From: Candidatus Rokuibacteriota bacterium
GTDB lineage: Bacteria > Methylomirabilota > Methylomirabilia > Rokubacteriales > CSP1-6
Assembly: GCA_016184365.1 (NCBI GenBank)
Contig: JACPCW010000074.1
Location: 1-64,000 of the forward strand
Reading direction: 5' to 3'
DNA length: 64,000 nucleotides
This document shows positions 33,441 through 42,171 of this stretch, piece by piece (position 1 is the first letter of the stretch; the number at the start of each line of letters is the position of its first letter). Below the pieces are notes generated by a model. It was given only the letters and a program-made list of their open reading frames with translations. It ran no database searches and had not been told where the DNA came from. The position numbers were made by a program, and so were the translations under genes.

Positions 33441-36400
33441 AGCGGCGCGCGTTCATCGCGCGCGCCACCGCCGCGGCCGTCGGCGCCACGCTCGGCGGGC
33501 GCGTCGCGGAGACGGCGCCGCGGTGGATCGTCGCGCGCGGGCGCCGATCCGACGTCGCCGAGCCCGACAATCTGCTTCGCAACGCGACCTTCCAGGACGA
33601 CTGGCTCACGCGGCTTCCGACCACGCAGACCCTCCACTGGACGTATCCGTATGCGTTCTACAACCGGCGCGACTTCAATCCGGACGGGTGGCGCTGTCGC
33701 GGGAGCTGGGAATGGCTCGACGCCGATCGGCCGAACGGCGCCCGGCGCTTCGTGCTGCGCGGCCCCGGCGCCGAAGCACGGCAGCGCCTGCCCTGGATCG
33801 CGGTGCACGATGAATCGCGTCTGACGGGTTCACCCGACGCCGGCGGATTTCCTGAGTTACGGCCGCATCGCAGCCGCACCCCGGATCGGCTCGTCCGCGA
33901 TCTCACGCTCCGCGTGCTCGTGCACGGCGACGCCGTGCCGGACAACGCCGGCGCGATCGAGGTCGGCCTGGGCCCGCTGGGCGGAGCGACGGCCGGCGAT
34001 CCGCTCGGCGCCGTCGTCGCGCCGCTCGTGTCGAGCACGACGCCGCTGCCGTCCGGAACCTACGACTGGCGATGGATCGAGGCGCGGCTGCCGGCCGCCG
34101 CGTGGCTCGCGGCCGCGTCGCGCCTTCCGGCCGATGCGGCACAGCCCGGATCGTTGCTGCCCGCCGTCGTCTCGGTTGCGATCCGCTACGCGGCGGCCGC
34201 CGGCTCGATCGAAATCCGCACGGCGCACCTGTCGGCGGCGAACGCCGCCGGCACGAATCTCATCGCGAACGGCGCGTTCACCGCCGTGGACGGTGACGGC
34301 TATCCGGTCGGCTGGGGGCGTCCGGTGAAGTACCGCTACTTCCCGCCGCGCGAGTTCTACCTCTTCAACACGTGGCACAACGCACGCTTCGACAACCGCG
34401 GCCTCGTCGAACGCGATCGCCTCGTCACGCGGAGCGGGACGCCGAGCCTCAAGATGGTCGTGCCGTCCGGCGACGAGGTCGCCGTCGCCTCCGCGCCGAT
34501 CGCCGTGAACCAGCGCGCGCCGCGCCTGATCGAAGTCACCGCGCGCGTGAAGACGGATCGCCTCTGCATGCTGGACCTCGATGCGGTCGATGCGAGCGGC
34601 GCGCGGCTCGACGGCTTCCGCTTCGTGCACAAGGCGCCCGTCTCGATCGGCTCGGACGGCTGGCGCGTGCTGCGCCAGGTCTTCCGTCCGCGCACGCCGG
34701 TCGTGTCGTTCCGCCTCATGCTCTGCGCGCGCGGCGCGAACGGCTACACGCTGGACGCGACCGGTATCCAGCCGCACAACAACGTCGTCGGGACCGTGTG
34801 GTGGGACGAGATCCGCGTCGTCGAGCCGGAGAGCACCGCGCGGGAGTTCGCGGCCCGCGGCGTGAAGCCGACGGCCGACGCGCCCGGCGACCTCGCACCG
34901 TACGTCGAGGACGTCGACCTCGGTGAGCGGCTCCTCGGCGACAACGTGCTCGCGGCGCGCGTCGTGAACCCCGGTCGCGCGGCGACGTTCGCGCTCGCGT
35001 GGAGCTTCACGTCGCCGACGGGCAAACGCTCGGCGCGCCGCAGCGCGGCCGTGCGTGTCGCGGCAGGCGGCGACAGCGAGCTCCGTGTCCCCTACACGCT
35101 CGACGAGCCGTGCGCGACGGCCTACACGGAATACCGCGGCGAGCTCGCCTTGCTGCGCGACGGCGCGACGGTCGCGACCAGCGCGCTGTGGTTCACCACG
35201 TGGGCCGTGCCGATCGACGTCAGGCTCGGCGCGCTGTACCTCAAACCGGAACAGCGCCAGCTCGTGCGGGTGAATCTCGGATTCAGCGCGGCGACGATGC
35301 GGCAGCTCGCCAGCGTGCGATTCGAGATCGTCCGACGGCGGTCGGGCGAGGCGGTGCAGACCTCCGAGATCGCCGCGACACGGGACGCGATCCGCGCGCA
35401 GCGCGAGCGCATTCCCGCCGGCCTGCGCGGCGACTTCACGAACCTGCTGCTCGCCGATCTCGACGTCTCGGCGCTGCCGATCCAGCCATTCGACGAGCCG
35501 GACCGCCGGTGGCTCGTGCGCGCGACGGCGCTCGACCGCGCGCATCGCGGCGTCGCGACCGTCGACTCTCCGCCGTTCTGCCGGCAGGCGCCGGCGCCCG
35601 CGCAGCCGCCGGTTCGGGCCGTCGCCGTGGGACGCGACGGCGTGGCGCGCGTGAACGGCGAGCCGTGGATGCCGTGGGGCGGCGTCTACGGCTTCGCGCC
35701 GGCGTACGCCGGTCCCGCCGATCCCGGCGCCGGTGGCGCGCGCGACCTCCGTGCGCTGCCGGAGTGGTCGCTGTACGACCGCCTTTCGCCGGACCACTAC
35801 ATGCGCCGCGCGAACGACTTCAACGCCGCGCGCGACGTCGCCGGCACGATCACGCCGCGCGGGACCATCGAGCAGCGGTGGAACGACGACAACCGGTATT
35901 CGTCGACCGCGTTCGTCGCGGCGTCGCCGGCATTCTCGACGGCCGAGCTCACGCGGCAGGCCGGCGGACCGGCAGCCCTCGCCGCGCATCTCGACTTCAT
36001 CCGCAGCGCGCCGATGGTCGTGTCGACGGCCCCGGGGATCGAAGAGGCGTTCGGGCTGTTCCACGGCGCCACGGCGCCGCAGCTCGCGGGCTTGCGCGAC
36101 GTCGTCGAGTCGATCCGGCGCGCGACCGGAAAGCCCGTGATGGTCGGCCACGGCGGGTACTGGAACCGGTTCGAGTTCGAAAAGGTCCCGTACTTCGACA
36201 TCTACGATCCGGAGACGGAGCCGTTCTACCCGGCGAACCTGCACACGGACCTGGCGCCGCTCGTCCGTGACCAGGCGAAGGCGATCTGGCTGCGGCCGCA
36301 GATGTACGAGGACGTGCCGTACGAGCGGTGGCGCTTTCACGTGTACGTCGAGCTCATGCGTGGGTGCCGCGGCTGGCAGATCGCGCACGGCCCGGGTGAT

Positions 36401-37354
36401 GCGTCGCTCGCACGCGGGCTGCACGGCGAGCTCGCGTTCATGCGGCCGATCGCGGCGTCGTCCGACGCCGGCCCCACGGTGACGATCGAGCCGTGGATCG
36501 AACACTGGTCGCGGCGGTACCGCGGCAAGACGTACGTGATCGCCGCGACGACGCGCGGCATCGCGTTCGGCCGGTGGCGTCCGGGCGCGGACGCGGGCGG
36601 CGCGATCGGTCGCGCGCGCGTCACGGACGCGCCGCGTGAGCCCGCCGCCTACGCGGCCCACGGCATCCAGTACCTGCCGTCGGCGCGCGCGTGGCCGTCA
36701 GGCACCCGGCTCGTGCAGTGGGTGCGGCTCGATCCAGGCCGCGCACCGCGCGGCGTGCTCGTCGTCGTGAAGACGGACGGGCGATTCACGCACGCGACGT
36801 CGGCCGGCGCCTTCGACGTCGCCGCGATGCGCCGGGACGCGGCGCTCTGGTTTCTCGAGACGGCCTACCCGCACGCGACCGGGTTCCTCGGCTGGGACGA
36901 CAAGCGGCTCGGCGCCGCCCTGCCCTACGTCCCGGCGACCGCCGTCGACCTCGGCGCCCGGCCGGCGCCTGGAACGTGGACGCGGCTCGAGGTGCCGCTC
37001 GACGCGATCGGCGCCGCGGGCAAGCTCGTCGACGGCGTCGGATTCGTTCATCCGGCCGGCCGCGCGGAGTGGGGACGGACGTCGATCGTCGGGCCGAACG
37101 GCGAGGCGCTCGAGGTGTGGGGCGACACGATCGCGCTCGCGCCCGAACGCCTCGCGCGCACGAAGATCTCCGTGGCCGGGCTGCGCGCGGGCACGCGGGT
37201 CCGCGCGCTCTTCGAGGATCGTGAGCTGCGCGCGGCCGACGGCCACTTCGTGGACGACTTCCGCGGCCAGGATCTCTATCAGCGCTTCGGCGGCGGTCCG
37301 ACGCACGGCTACGGCGATGCGCCGGTCGCGCTGCACGTCTACGAGATCGGCTGA
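33437..37354 (+). CDS. giant secreted protein, possible glycoside-hydrolase-like (1305 aa)
   Basis: The protein begins with a Tat-type signal (MKRRAFIARATAAAVGATLG). About residues 90-460 read as two or more beta-sandwich (jelly-roll/CBM-like) domains, for example LIANGAFTAVDGDGYPVGW and LIEVTARVKTDRLCMLDLDAVDA. A beta-rich part with LVRVNLGFSAATMRQLASV follows, and residues 720-1010 look like a TIM-barrel: VNGEPWMPWGGVYGFAPAY, YFDIYDPETEPFYPANLH, AIWLRPQMYEDVPYERWRF and GCRGWQIAHGPGD. The order sandwich-sandwich-barrel and exported status suggest a polysaccharide-acting enzyme, but I cannot name a family or catalytic acids. It overlaps the SDR by ATGA. Confidence 0.7.
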   Translation: MKRRAFIARATAAAVGATLGGRVAETAPRWIVARGRRSDVAEPDNLLRNATFQDDWLTRLPTTQTLHWTYPYAFYNRRDFNPDGWRCRGSWEWLDADRPNGARRFVLRGPGAEARQRLPWIAVHDESRLTGSPDAGGFPELRPHRSRTPDRLVRDLTLRVLVHGDAVPDNAGAIEVGLGPLGGATAGDPLGAVVAPLVSSTTPLPSGTYDWRWIEARLPAAAWLAAASRLPADAAQPGSLLPAVVSVAIRYAAAAGSIEIRTAHLSAANAAGTNLIANGAFTAVDGDGYPVGWGRPVKYRYFPPREFYLFNTWHNARFDNRGLVERDRLVTRSGTPSLKMVVPSGDEVAVASAPIAVNQRAPRLIEVTARVKTDRLCMLDLDAVDASGARLDGFRFVHKAPVSIGSDGWRVLRQVFRPRTPVVSFRLMLCARGANGYTLDATGIQPHNNVVGTVWWDEIRVVEPESTAREFAARGVKPTADAPGDLAPYVEDVDLGERLLGDNVLAARVVNPGRAATFALAWSFTSPTGKRSARRSAAVRVAAGGDSELRVPYTLDEPCATAYTEYRGELALLRDGATVATSALWFTTWAVPIDVRLGALYLKPEQRQLVRVNLGFSAATMRQLASVRFEIVRRRSGEAVQTSEIAATRDAIRAQRERIPAGLRGDFTNLLLADLDVSALPIQPFDEPDRRWLVRATALDRAHRGVATVDSPPFCRQAPAPAQPPVRAVAVGRDGVARVNGEPWMPWGGVYGFAPAYAGPADPGAGGARDLRALPEWSLYDRLSPDHYMRRANDFNAARDVAGTITPRGTIEQRWNDDNRYSSTAFVAASPAFSTAELTRQAGGPAALAAHLDFIRSAPMVVSTAPGIEEAFGLFHGATAPQLAGLRDVVESIRRATGKPVMVGHGGYWNRFEFEKVPYFDIYDPETEPFYPANLHTDLAPLVRDQAKAIWLRPQMYEDVPYERWRFHVYVELMRGCRGWQIAHGPGDASLARGLHGELAFMRPIAASSDAGPTVTIEPWIEHWSRRYRGKTYVIAATTRGIAFGRWRPGADAGGAIGRARVTDAPREPAAYAAHGIQYLPSARAWPSGTRLVQWVRLDPGRAPRGVLVVVKTDGRFTHATSAGAFDVAAMRRDAALWFLETAYPHATGFLGWDDKRLGAALPYVPATAVDLGARPAPGTWTRLEVPLDAIGAAGKLVDGVGFVHPAGRAEWGRTSIVGPNGEALEVWGDTIALAPERLARTKISVAGLRAGTRVRALFEDRELRAADGHFVDDFRGQDLYQRFGGGPTHGYGDAPVALHVYEIG

Positions 37355-37471
37355 ACCTACCGGCCGCGAACGCGCTGCGAGCCGCTGCAGGAGTGCCGGA
37401 GGCCCGCGAGGCGCGCTACCATGCTGCCTGACGTGAGCGATCTTCATGCGGCTCGCGTCACGGAGAGGGCG

Positions 37472-38047
37472 ATGACCAGGTTCGGTTTTCTCGTGGCGTG
37501 CCTCTTGTCCGCGACGGCGTGTGCGACGACGACCGAGTCGAGGGATCCGGCGCGCCCCCCCAGCGCGGAATCGAGCACCGCACGGGACGATGCAGTCGAC
37601 GGCGCACGCGTCGCGCTCGTGATCGGAAACAGCAAGTATCAGCACGCGCCCCCGCTCGCCAACCCGCCGAACGACGCCCGGGCGATGACTCGCGTCCTCA
37701 AACGGCTCGGCTTCGACGTCGCGCGGTGTGTCGAACGGTCTCTACGCGCGACGGCGGAGCTCTGCGCCGAGTGGTACGGACGCGCCGTGCCGCGGCATCA
37801 GGTCACGCTCGACACGTATTACCTCGACCGCTTCGAGGTCACCAACGCCCGATTCGAGCGGTTCGTGCAAGCGACAGGGCACCGGACGACCGCGGAGATG
37901 GAAGGGCATGGGTGGTCGTGGCAGCAGAAAGACGGCAAATGGCAGTGGGTGCAGGTCGACAGCGCGAACTGGCGAACGCCGAATGGCCGTGCGTCCGTCG
38001 CCGAGTCGGATCATCCGGTCGTTCATGTTTCGTGGCACGACGCCTCG
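37472..38047 (+). pseudogene. remnant joining a caspase-like start to a truncated formylglycine-generating-enzyme domain
   Basis: The ATG at 37472 opens a lipoprotein-like signal (VACLLSATACATTTES). Next comes the first part of a caspase-fold peptidase domain (VALVIGNSKYQHAPPLANPP), which stops after about 45 residues, before its histidine and cysteine. It then jumps into a sulfatase-modifying/FGE domain (VTLDTYYLDRFEVTNARFERF) that breaks off at HPVVHVSWHDA, exactly where the convergent zeta-like gene begins to be read. The ORF only stays open to 38809 because it is antisense to that gene. It is the residue of an internal deletion plus 3' loss. Confidence 0.85.
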
Positions 38048-38641
38048 TTACAGCCCGCGGATTCCGCGGGCCCACGCAGGGATTGGCGGGCGGCGAACGG
38101 TCACCTGGCCGTCCGTGGAGACCGCGACGAGGCGATACGGGTCGTCGGCGGAGCTGTTGTCGAACAGGAACGCCTCGTCGACGAGCTCGATCGCAGCCCG
38201 GAGATTCTTCAACGTCCGCGGAAACCGCGCGCGCAGCTTCGCGTCCGGCACGTCGTGTCCGCCCTGCGCGACCCGCTGCATCACGCGCGCGATCGAGAGC
38301 GCGGGGCTTTCGAGGCCGATGAAGATCAGAACGACGACGAATCCCCGGGCGCGCGCCGAGCGGAGCAATCCGAGCTTCGCGCCCGCCGGGTCCGAGAACA
38401 CCGTCTCCGTGCAGAACGCCATCTGCGCCTGGACGAAGGCGGTCCGAAGCTGCTCGGCCGCGGCGAATGCGCGCCGGTCGACGTCACCGGCAGGTGCCGT
38501 CGGATCCGCCGCGCGCAACGCCGCCGCCACACGATCGGCGTTGACGTACGGCAGGCCGAGATCGGCCAGGTACCGCTCGAAGAACGTGGACTTGCCCGAC
38601 CCGTTGGGTCCGGCGAGAAAGATCAGAACCGGCGCAGTCAG
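38048..38641 (-). CDS. zeta-toxin-like AAA kinase of a toxin-antitoxin pair
   Basis: Reading this strand gives a 197-aa P-loop protein with Walker A FLAGPNGSGKSTFFERYL, the residues YVNADRVAAALR, FVQAQMAFCTETVFSDPAG and a DEAFLFDNS end, as in zeta-type kinases that phosphorylate UDP-GlcNAc or similar. No ATG, GTG or TTG lies in frame near the start; a CTG at 38641 overlaps the antitoxin stop as CTGA, in the same way other genes here overlap as GTGA. The ORF track starts 37 codons too late and loses the Walker A. Its 3' end overlaps the FGE/caspase remnant. Confidence 0.8.
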   Translation of the reverse strand: MTAPVLIFLAGPNGSGKSTFFERYLADLGLPYVNADRVAAALRAADPTAPAGDVDRRAFAAAEQLRTAFVQAQMAFCTETVFSDPAGAKLGLLRSARARGFVVVLIFIGLESPALSIARVMQRVAQGGHDVPDAKLRARFPRTLKNLRAAIELVDEAFLFDNSSADDPYRLVAVSTDGQVTVRRPPIPAWARGIRGL

Positions 38642-39099
38642 GCGGTTCGCCGCCCCGGGCGCTTCGGCCGCCGCGACACCTTGCGAGCCGCGATCTTCAG
38701 CGCCGGCGGATCCGCGACGAACCGGCGACCTTCGAGATGGCCCGGCGTCCGGGTGCCGTCAGGCTCGATCTGGACGAGCTTGCCGGGATACGCCGGATCC
38801 GTCGTGTAGATCGGCGTCCCGGCGGCACGGATCCGCGCCTTGACGTCCTCGCGGCGCGCGTCGTCCGCGACGGCCGCGAGCAGCGCGTGCACCTCGTCGT
38901 GCGGGACATGAGCCGGCACCGGCAGCGACTCGCCAGCGCGCTTGAGCGCGAGCACGTCGCGGTAGGCCATCATCGCCTCGACGGCCCGGCCGAGCGTCGC
39001 CCAGTGCTCGATCTGCGCCGTCGCCGAGCGATACGTGCCCTGCGCTTCTTCCTTCGCCAGCGCCAGGAGCCGATCCGAGACTTTTACCGGCGATGCCAT
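38638..39099 (-). CDS. ParD-like antitoxin
   Basis: This 153-aa protein (MASPVKVSDRLLALAKEEAQ) matches the ParD-like antitoxin family (ribbon-helix-helix start KVSDRLLALAKEEA, then a helical arm SATAQIEHWATLGRAVEAM). It would repress its own promoter and neutralise the zeta-like toxin encoded just after it. A GGAGG ribosome site precedes the ATG at 39099, and the operator at 39114 lies directly upstream. Confidence 0.85.
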   Translation of the reverse strand: MASPVKVSDRLLALAKEEAQGTYRSATAQIEHWATLGRAVEAMMAYRDVLALKRAGESLPVPAHVPHDEVHALLAAVADDARREDVKARIRAAGTPIYTTDPAYPGKLVQIEPDGTRTPGHLEGRRFVADPPALKIAARKVSRRPKRPGRRTA

Positions 39100-39113
39100 G
39101 TCGGCCTCCGTGT

Positions 39114-39151
39114 GGTAGCCCGTTGCTACCTCATGGTAGCACTTTACTACC
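39114..39151. promoter_or_regulatory. tandem palindromic operator for the ParD/zeta operon
   Basis: GGTAGC (39114-39119) faces GCTACC (39125-39130), and a second pair GGTAGC (39135-39140) faces CTACC (39147-39151). Two adjacent dyads with the same half-site GGTAGC are the usual pattern for a ribbon-helix-helix antitoxin that represses itself. Confidence 0.75.
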
Positions 39152-39167
39152 GCCGGGCCGCGACGGC

Positions 39168-40379
39168 TCACCCGAGCGCCCGGCGCGGCGACGCGAGCCA
39201 GAAGCACGCCGTGCCCGCGGCGCAGCAGGCCACCGCGATCAGGAACGCCACGCGATACGTCCCGGTCACGTCGAACATCGCGCCCGCGAACCACGGGCCG
39301 AGCGCGCCACCGATCCCGTTCCCGACCGACATGTACCCGTAGATCGCGCCGAAGCGGCGGCCGGGGAACCGCTGGGCGGCGATCGCGGTGATGATCGGAC
39401 CGCGCGCGCCGAAGCCGAGACCGAAGAGCACGCCGTAGACGTACAGCGCCGCGACGTGGGGCCAGACCTCGATCGAGAGGAGCGCGAGCGTTCCCGCCGC
39501 CGTGCAGCCGTAGGACATCGCCGCCGCTTCGACGCGGCCGACGCGATCCGCCGCGAACCCGAACACGATGCGGCCGACGATCGACATCAACCCCGTGATC
39601 CCGAAGATGCCCGCGACGAACAGCGGGTCGTAGCCGTGATCGACGGCGAAGGCGACCTGGTGCGTGATCACGGGAAAGACGGCGAGCGGCGTGAACACGT
39701 AGGCGGCGAAGAGCGCCCAGAACGCCCGCGTCCGCATGGCCGCGCGCACGTCGATGTCGGGCCGCGGAGGCAGCGCGTCGGCGCGCGGCACCCCGCGCGC
39801 CGTGCCCGCCGGGGCTTCTCGGACACCGAACCAGACGATCGGCATCAGGATCGCCAGGGTGCCCACACCGAGCGCGAGATAGGCGTACCGCCAGCCGTAG
39901 TGGACGATGAGCCACTGCGCGAGCGGCCCGAGCGTCAGCACGCCGACGCCCATGCCGGAAAAGACGAGGCCCATCATGCTCGCCTGCCGGTGCGCGAACC
40001 ATTGCGCGACGAGCGCGCCGCTCGGCACCTGGCCGACCGCGCAGAGCCCCACGGCGGTGAGCACGCCGACGACGAGATAGAGATGCCAGAGCGACGTGAT
40101 CCGGCTGGCGAGCACGCACGCGATGCCGAGCACGAGCGCCCCGGCCACGATGATCCGCCGCGGGCCGACGCGATCGACCAGGCCGCCGACGCCCGGCGAC
40201 AGCACGCCCTGCACGATGGCGGAGATCGAAAACGCGCCCGCGGCCACGCCGCGCGACCAGCCGAATTCCGCGAGCAGCGGGACGAGGAAGACGGAGAACG
40301 AAAACTGCAGGCCGTTCGCGAACCCCATCGTCAGCCACGCGCTGACGACCATGAAGGCGGCGGACGCGCGTGGCGGCAC
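39168..40379 (-). CDS. MFS transporter, monocarboxylate-like
   Basis: The 403-aa protein is a 12-helix major facilitator: TM1 (AAFMVVSAWLTMGFANGLQFSF), motif A-like GLVDRVGPRRIIVAGALVLG, and a C-half with LFGLGFGARGPIITAIAAQRFPG. I take the GTG at 40379 as start; an ATG nine codons later is possible. Its substrate is probably a carboxylate, by resemblance to monocarboxylate/oxalate-type members. It lies 13 bp from the hydantoinase B stop in the same direction, suggesting it imports that pathway's substrate. Confidence 0.9.
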   Translation of the reverse strand: MPPRASAAFMVVSAWLTMGFANGLQFSFSVFLVPLLAEFGWSRGVAAGAFSISAIVQGVLSPGVGGLVDRVGPRRIIVAGALVLGIACVLASRITSLWHLYLVVGVLTAVGLCAVGQVPSGALVAQWFAHRQASMMGLVFSGMGVGVLTLGPLAQWLIVHYGWRYAYLALGVGTLAILMPIVWFGVREAPAGTARGVPRADALPPRPDIDVRAAMRTRAFWALFAAYVFTPLAVFPVITHQVAFAVDHGYDPLFVAGIFGITGLMSIVGRIVFGFAADRVGRVEAAAMSYGCTAAGTLALLSIEVWPHVAALYVYGVLFGLGFGARGPIITAIAAQRFPGRRFGAIYGYMSVGNGIGGALGPWFAGAMFDVTGTYRVAFLIAVACCAAGTACFWLASPRRALG

Positions 40380-40392
40380 GTGGCGGGGCGCG

Positions 40393-42171
40393 CTACGCGC
40401 GCGGGTCGGAACCGCGGGCGCTGCGCAGCGCTCGCGTCGCGTCGGCGTCGACGTCGAGCGTGACCGGATCGATGGCGACGCCGTGCTCGCGTCGCGCGTA
40501 GTCGACGGTGATCTTGTCGTCGCGCACGTCGGCCGCAACGCGCGCGGGGTCGCGCGCGAACGGATCCCCGTGGCCGCCGCCGCCCGGCTGGTCGTGCTGG
40601 ACGACGTCGCCGCGCCGCAGCACCATCGCGAACTTCGCCGGCATGTCGCGCTCGTCGGGGCCGGGATTCAGGACGTTCCGCGTGCCACGCGCGGGCTGGC
40701 CGCCGGCGAGGCCGTACGGCCGGAACGCCATCCGATCGGACCTGAGCTGCAGCGTGGCCTCGTCGTTCAGCAGCGTGTAGCGCCGGCGCAGCCCGAGACC
40801 GCCGCGCCACCGGCCGGCGCCGCACGAATCCGGGATGAACCCGTACTCGTCGATGCGGATCGGATGCTGCGCCTCGAGCACTTCGACGGGTGCGTTCGAC
40901 ATGTTCTGCGAGGGGTTCGTGACCGCTTCCATCCCGTCGCGGTCCGGCCGGCCGCCCCACGCGCCGGTGATCATGTCGACCAGCACGAACGGCTTCCGCG
41001 CCGCCGTGAGGCCGCCGATCGACAGCACGGTGTTGCCGCCCTCGCCCGCGGCCGGGACGCGATCCGGCAGCGCCTGCGCGAGCGCGCCGAGCACGACGTC
41101 GAGCATGCGGTAACCGGTCAGCGCGCGCGCGGCGCACGCGCCCGGCAGTCGTGGGTTGAGCACGGTGCCCTCGGGCGCGACGACGTCGATGCACCGGAAG
41201 ACGCCGGCGTTGTTCGGCACGTCCTGGCGCAGCACCGAGCGCACCGACAGGTACGTGCACGACTTCGTGAACGACAGCGTCGAGTTCAGCGCGGCTCGCA
41301 CCTGCGGCGCGCTGCCCGTCCAGTCGCACGTGAGATGCCCGTCCGCGTGCACCGTGATCGCCACCGTCAGCGGCACGGGCGCGTCGCTCAAGCCGTCGCT
41401 GTCGAGGTAGTCGGTGAAGCGATACGTGCCCTGCGGCCAGCGCGCGATCTCGGCGCGGGTGACGCGCTCGGCGTAATCGAGCAGGTCGGTCATGTACGCG
41501 CGGACCGTGTCGCGGCCGTACCGCGCGAAGAGCCTGCCCAGCTCGCGCTCGCCCACCTTGCACGCGGCGTACTCCGCATCGAGATCGCCGAGCACGCGAT
41601 CGGGCACGCGCACGTTCTTCTCGATGATGCGCCGCATCGTGCGGCTCGGCACGCCGCGCTCGTAGAACTTCACCGGCGGGATGCGCAAGCCCTCCTGGTA
41701 GATCTCGGTGGAGTCGCTCGCGTTCGAGCCGGGCACGCGTCCGCCCATGTCGGTCTGGTGGCCGATCACGACGGTGAACGCCTCGATCCGGCCGTCGACG
41801 AACACCGGCATGAAGAGGAAGACGTCCGGGATGTGCATGCCGCCTTCGTACGGGTCGTTCATCATCACGACGTCGCCGGGATGGAGATCGCCGCGAAACT
41901 CGCGCCGCACGCTCTGCATCGCGTCCGGCACCGCGCCGAGATGCTGCGCGATGGTCTTCGCCTGCGCGATCAGCACGCCGTCGGCGTCGCAGAGCGCGGC
42001 CGAATAGTCCATGACGTCCTTGATGATCTCGGAGCGCGCGGTGCGAATGACGGAATACGCCATGTCGTCGACGATGGCGTCGAGCGCGCTCTTGATGACG
42101 GCGAAGGTGATGGGATCGCGACGCCCCGGCAAAGCCGTGGCGCGCCTCGAGGTTGACTCGGGATCTCTCAT
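40393..42171 (-). CDS. hydantoinase B/oxoprolinase family protein (HyuB-like)
   Basis: This 592-aa protein is the beta subunit of the N-methylhydantoinase/acetone-carboxylase type: PITFAVIKSALDAIVDDMAYSV, VMMNDPYEGGMHIPDV, FTKSCTYLSVRSVLRQDVPNNAG and the end YARREHGVAIDP. Its first 20 residues contain an insertion, MRDP-(16 residues)-ITFAV, whose DNA is the REP-like element at 42119. ATP-dependent hydrolysis of a cyclic amide, or ketone carboxylation, would need the A subunit at 42168. The two genes overlap by ATGA. Confidence 0.93.
   Translation of the reverse strand: MRDPESTSRRATALPGRRDPITFAVIKSALDAIVDDMAYSVIRTARSEIIKDVMDYSAALCDADGVLIAQAKTIAQHLGAVPDAMQSVRREFRGDLHPGDVVMMNDPYEGGMHIPDVFLFMPVFVDGRIEAFTVVIGHQTDMGGRVPGSNASDSTEIYQEGLRIPPVKFYERGVPSRTMRRIIEKNVRVPDRVLGDLDAEYAACKVGERELGRLFARYGRDTVRAYMTDLLDYAERVTRAEIARWPQGTYRFTDYLDSDGLSDAPVPLTVAITVHADGHLTCDWTGSAPQVRAALNSTLSFTKSCTYLSVRSVLRQDVPNNAGVFRCIDVVAPEGTVLNPRLPGACAARALTGYRMLDVVLGALAQALPDRVPAAGEGGNTVLSIGGLTAARKPFVLVDMITGAWGGRPDRDGMEAVTNPSQNMSNAPVEVLEAQHPIRIDEYGFIPDSCGAGRWRGGLGLRRRYTLLNDEATLQLRSDRMAFRPYGLAGGQPARGTRNVLNPGPDERDMPAKFAMVLRRGDVVQHDQPGGGGHGDPFARDPARVAADVRDDKITVDYARREHGVAIDPVTLDVDADATRALRSARGSDPRA
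42119..42150. repeat. REP-like hairpin (copy 2) inside the hydantoinase B gene
   Basis: The minus strand reads CGAGGCGCGCCACGGCTTTG then CCGGGGCGTCG. It is nearly identical to 11018-11052. GGGATC occurs on both sides (42112-42117 and 42160-42165), 48 bp apart, as a target-site duplication would. The insertion keeps the reading frame (16 extra codons). Confidence 0.8.

Noticed and set aside
33857-36661. 934-aa minus-strand ORF antisense to the giant secreted protein
   Set aside because: No motif, heavy in Arg/Val/Asp; the plus frame has a Tat signal and domain-like pattern and is coupled to the SDR.
38048-38809. Extension of the caspase/FGE remnant to 38809 as one protein
   Set aside because: After SWHDA the translation is antisense to the zeta-like kinase and shows no FGE sequence, so the gene really ends there.
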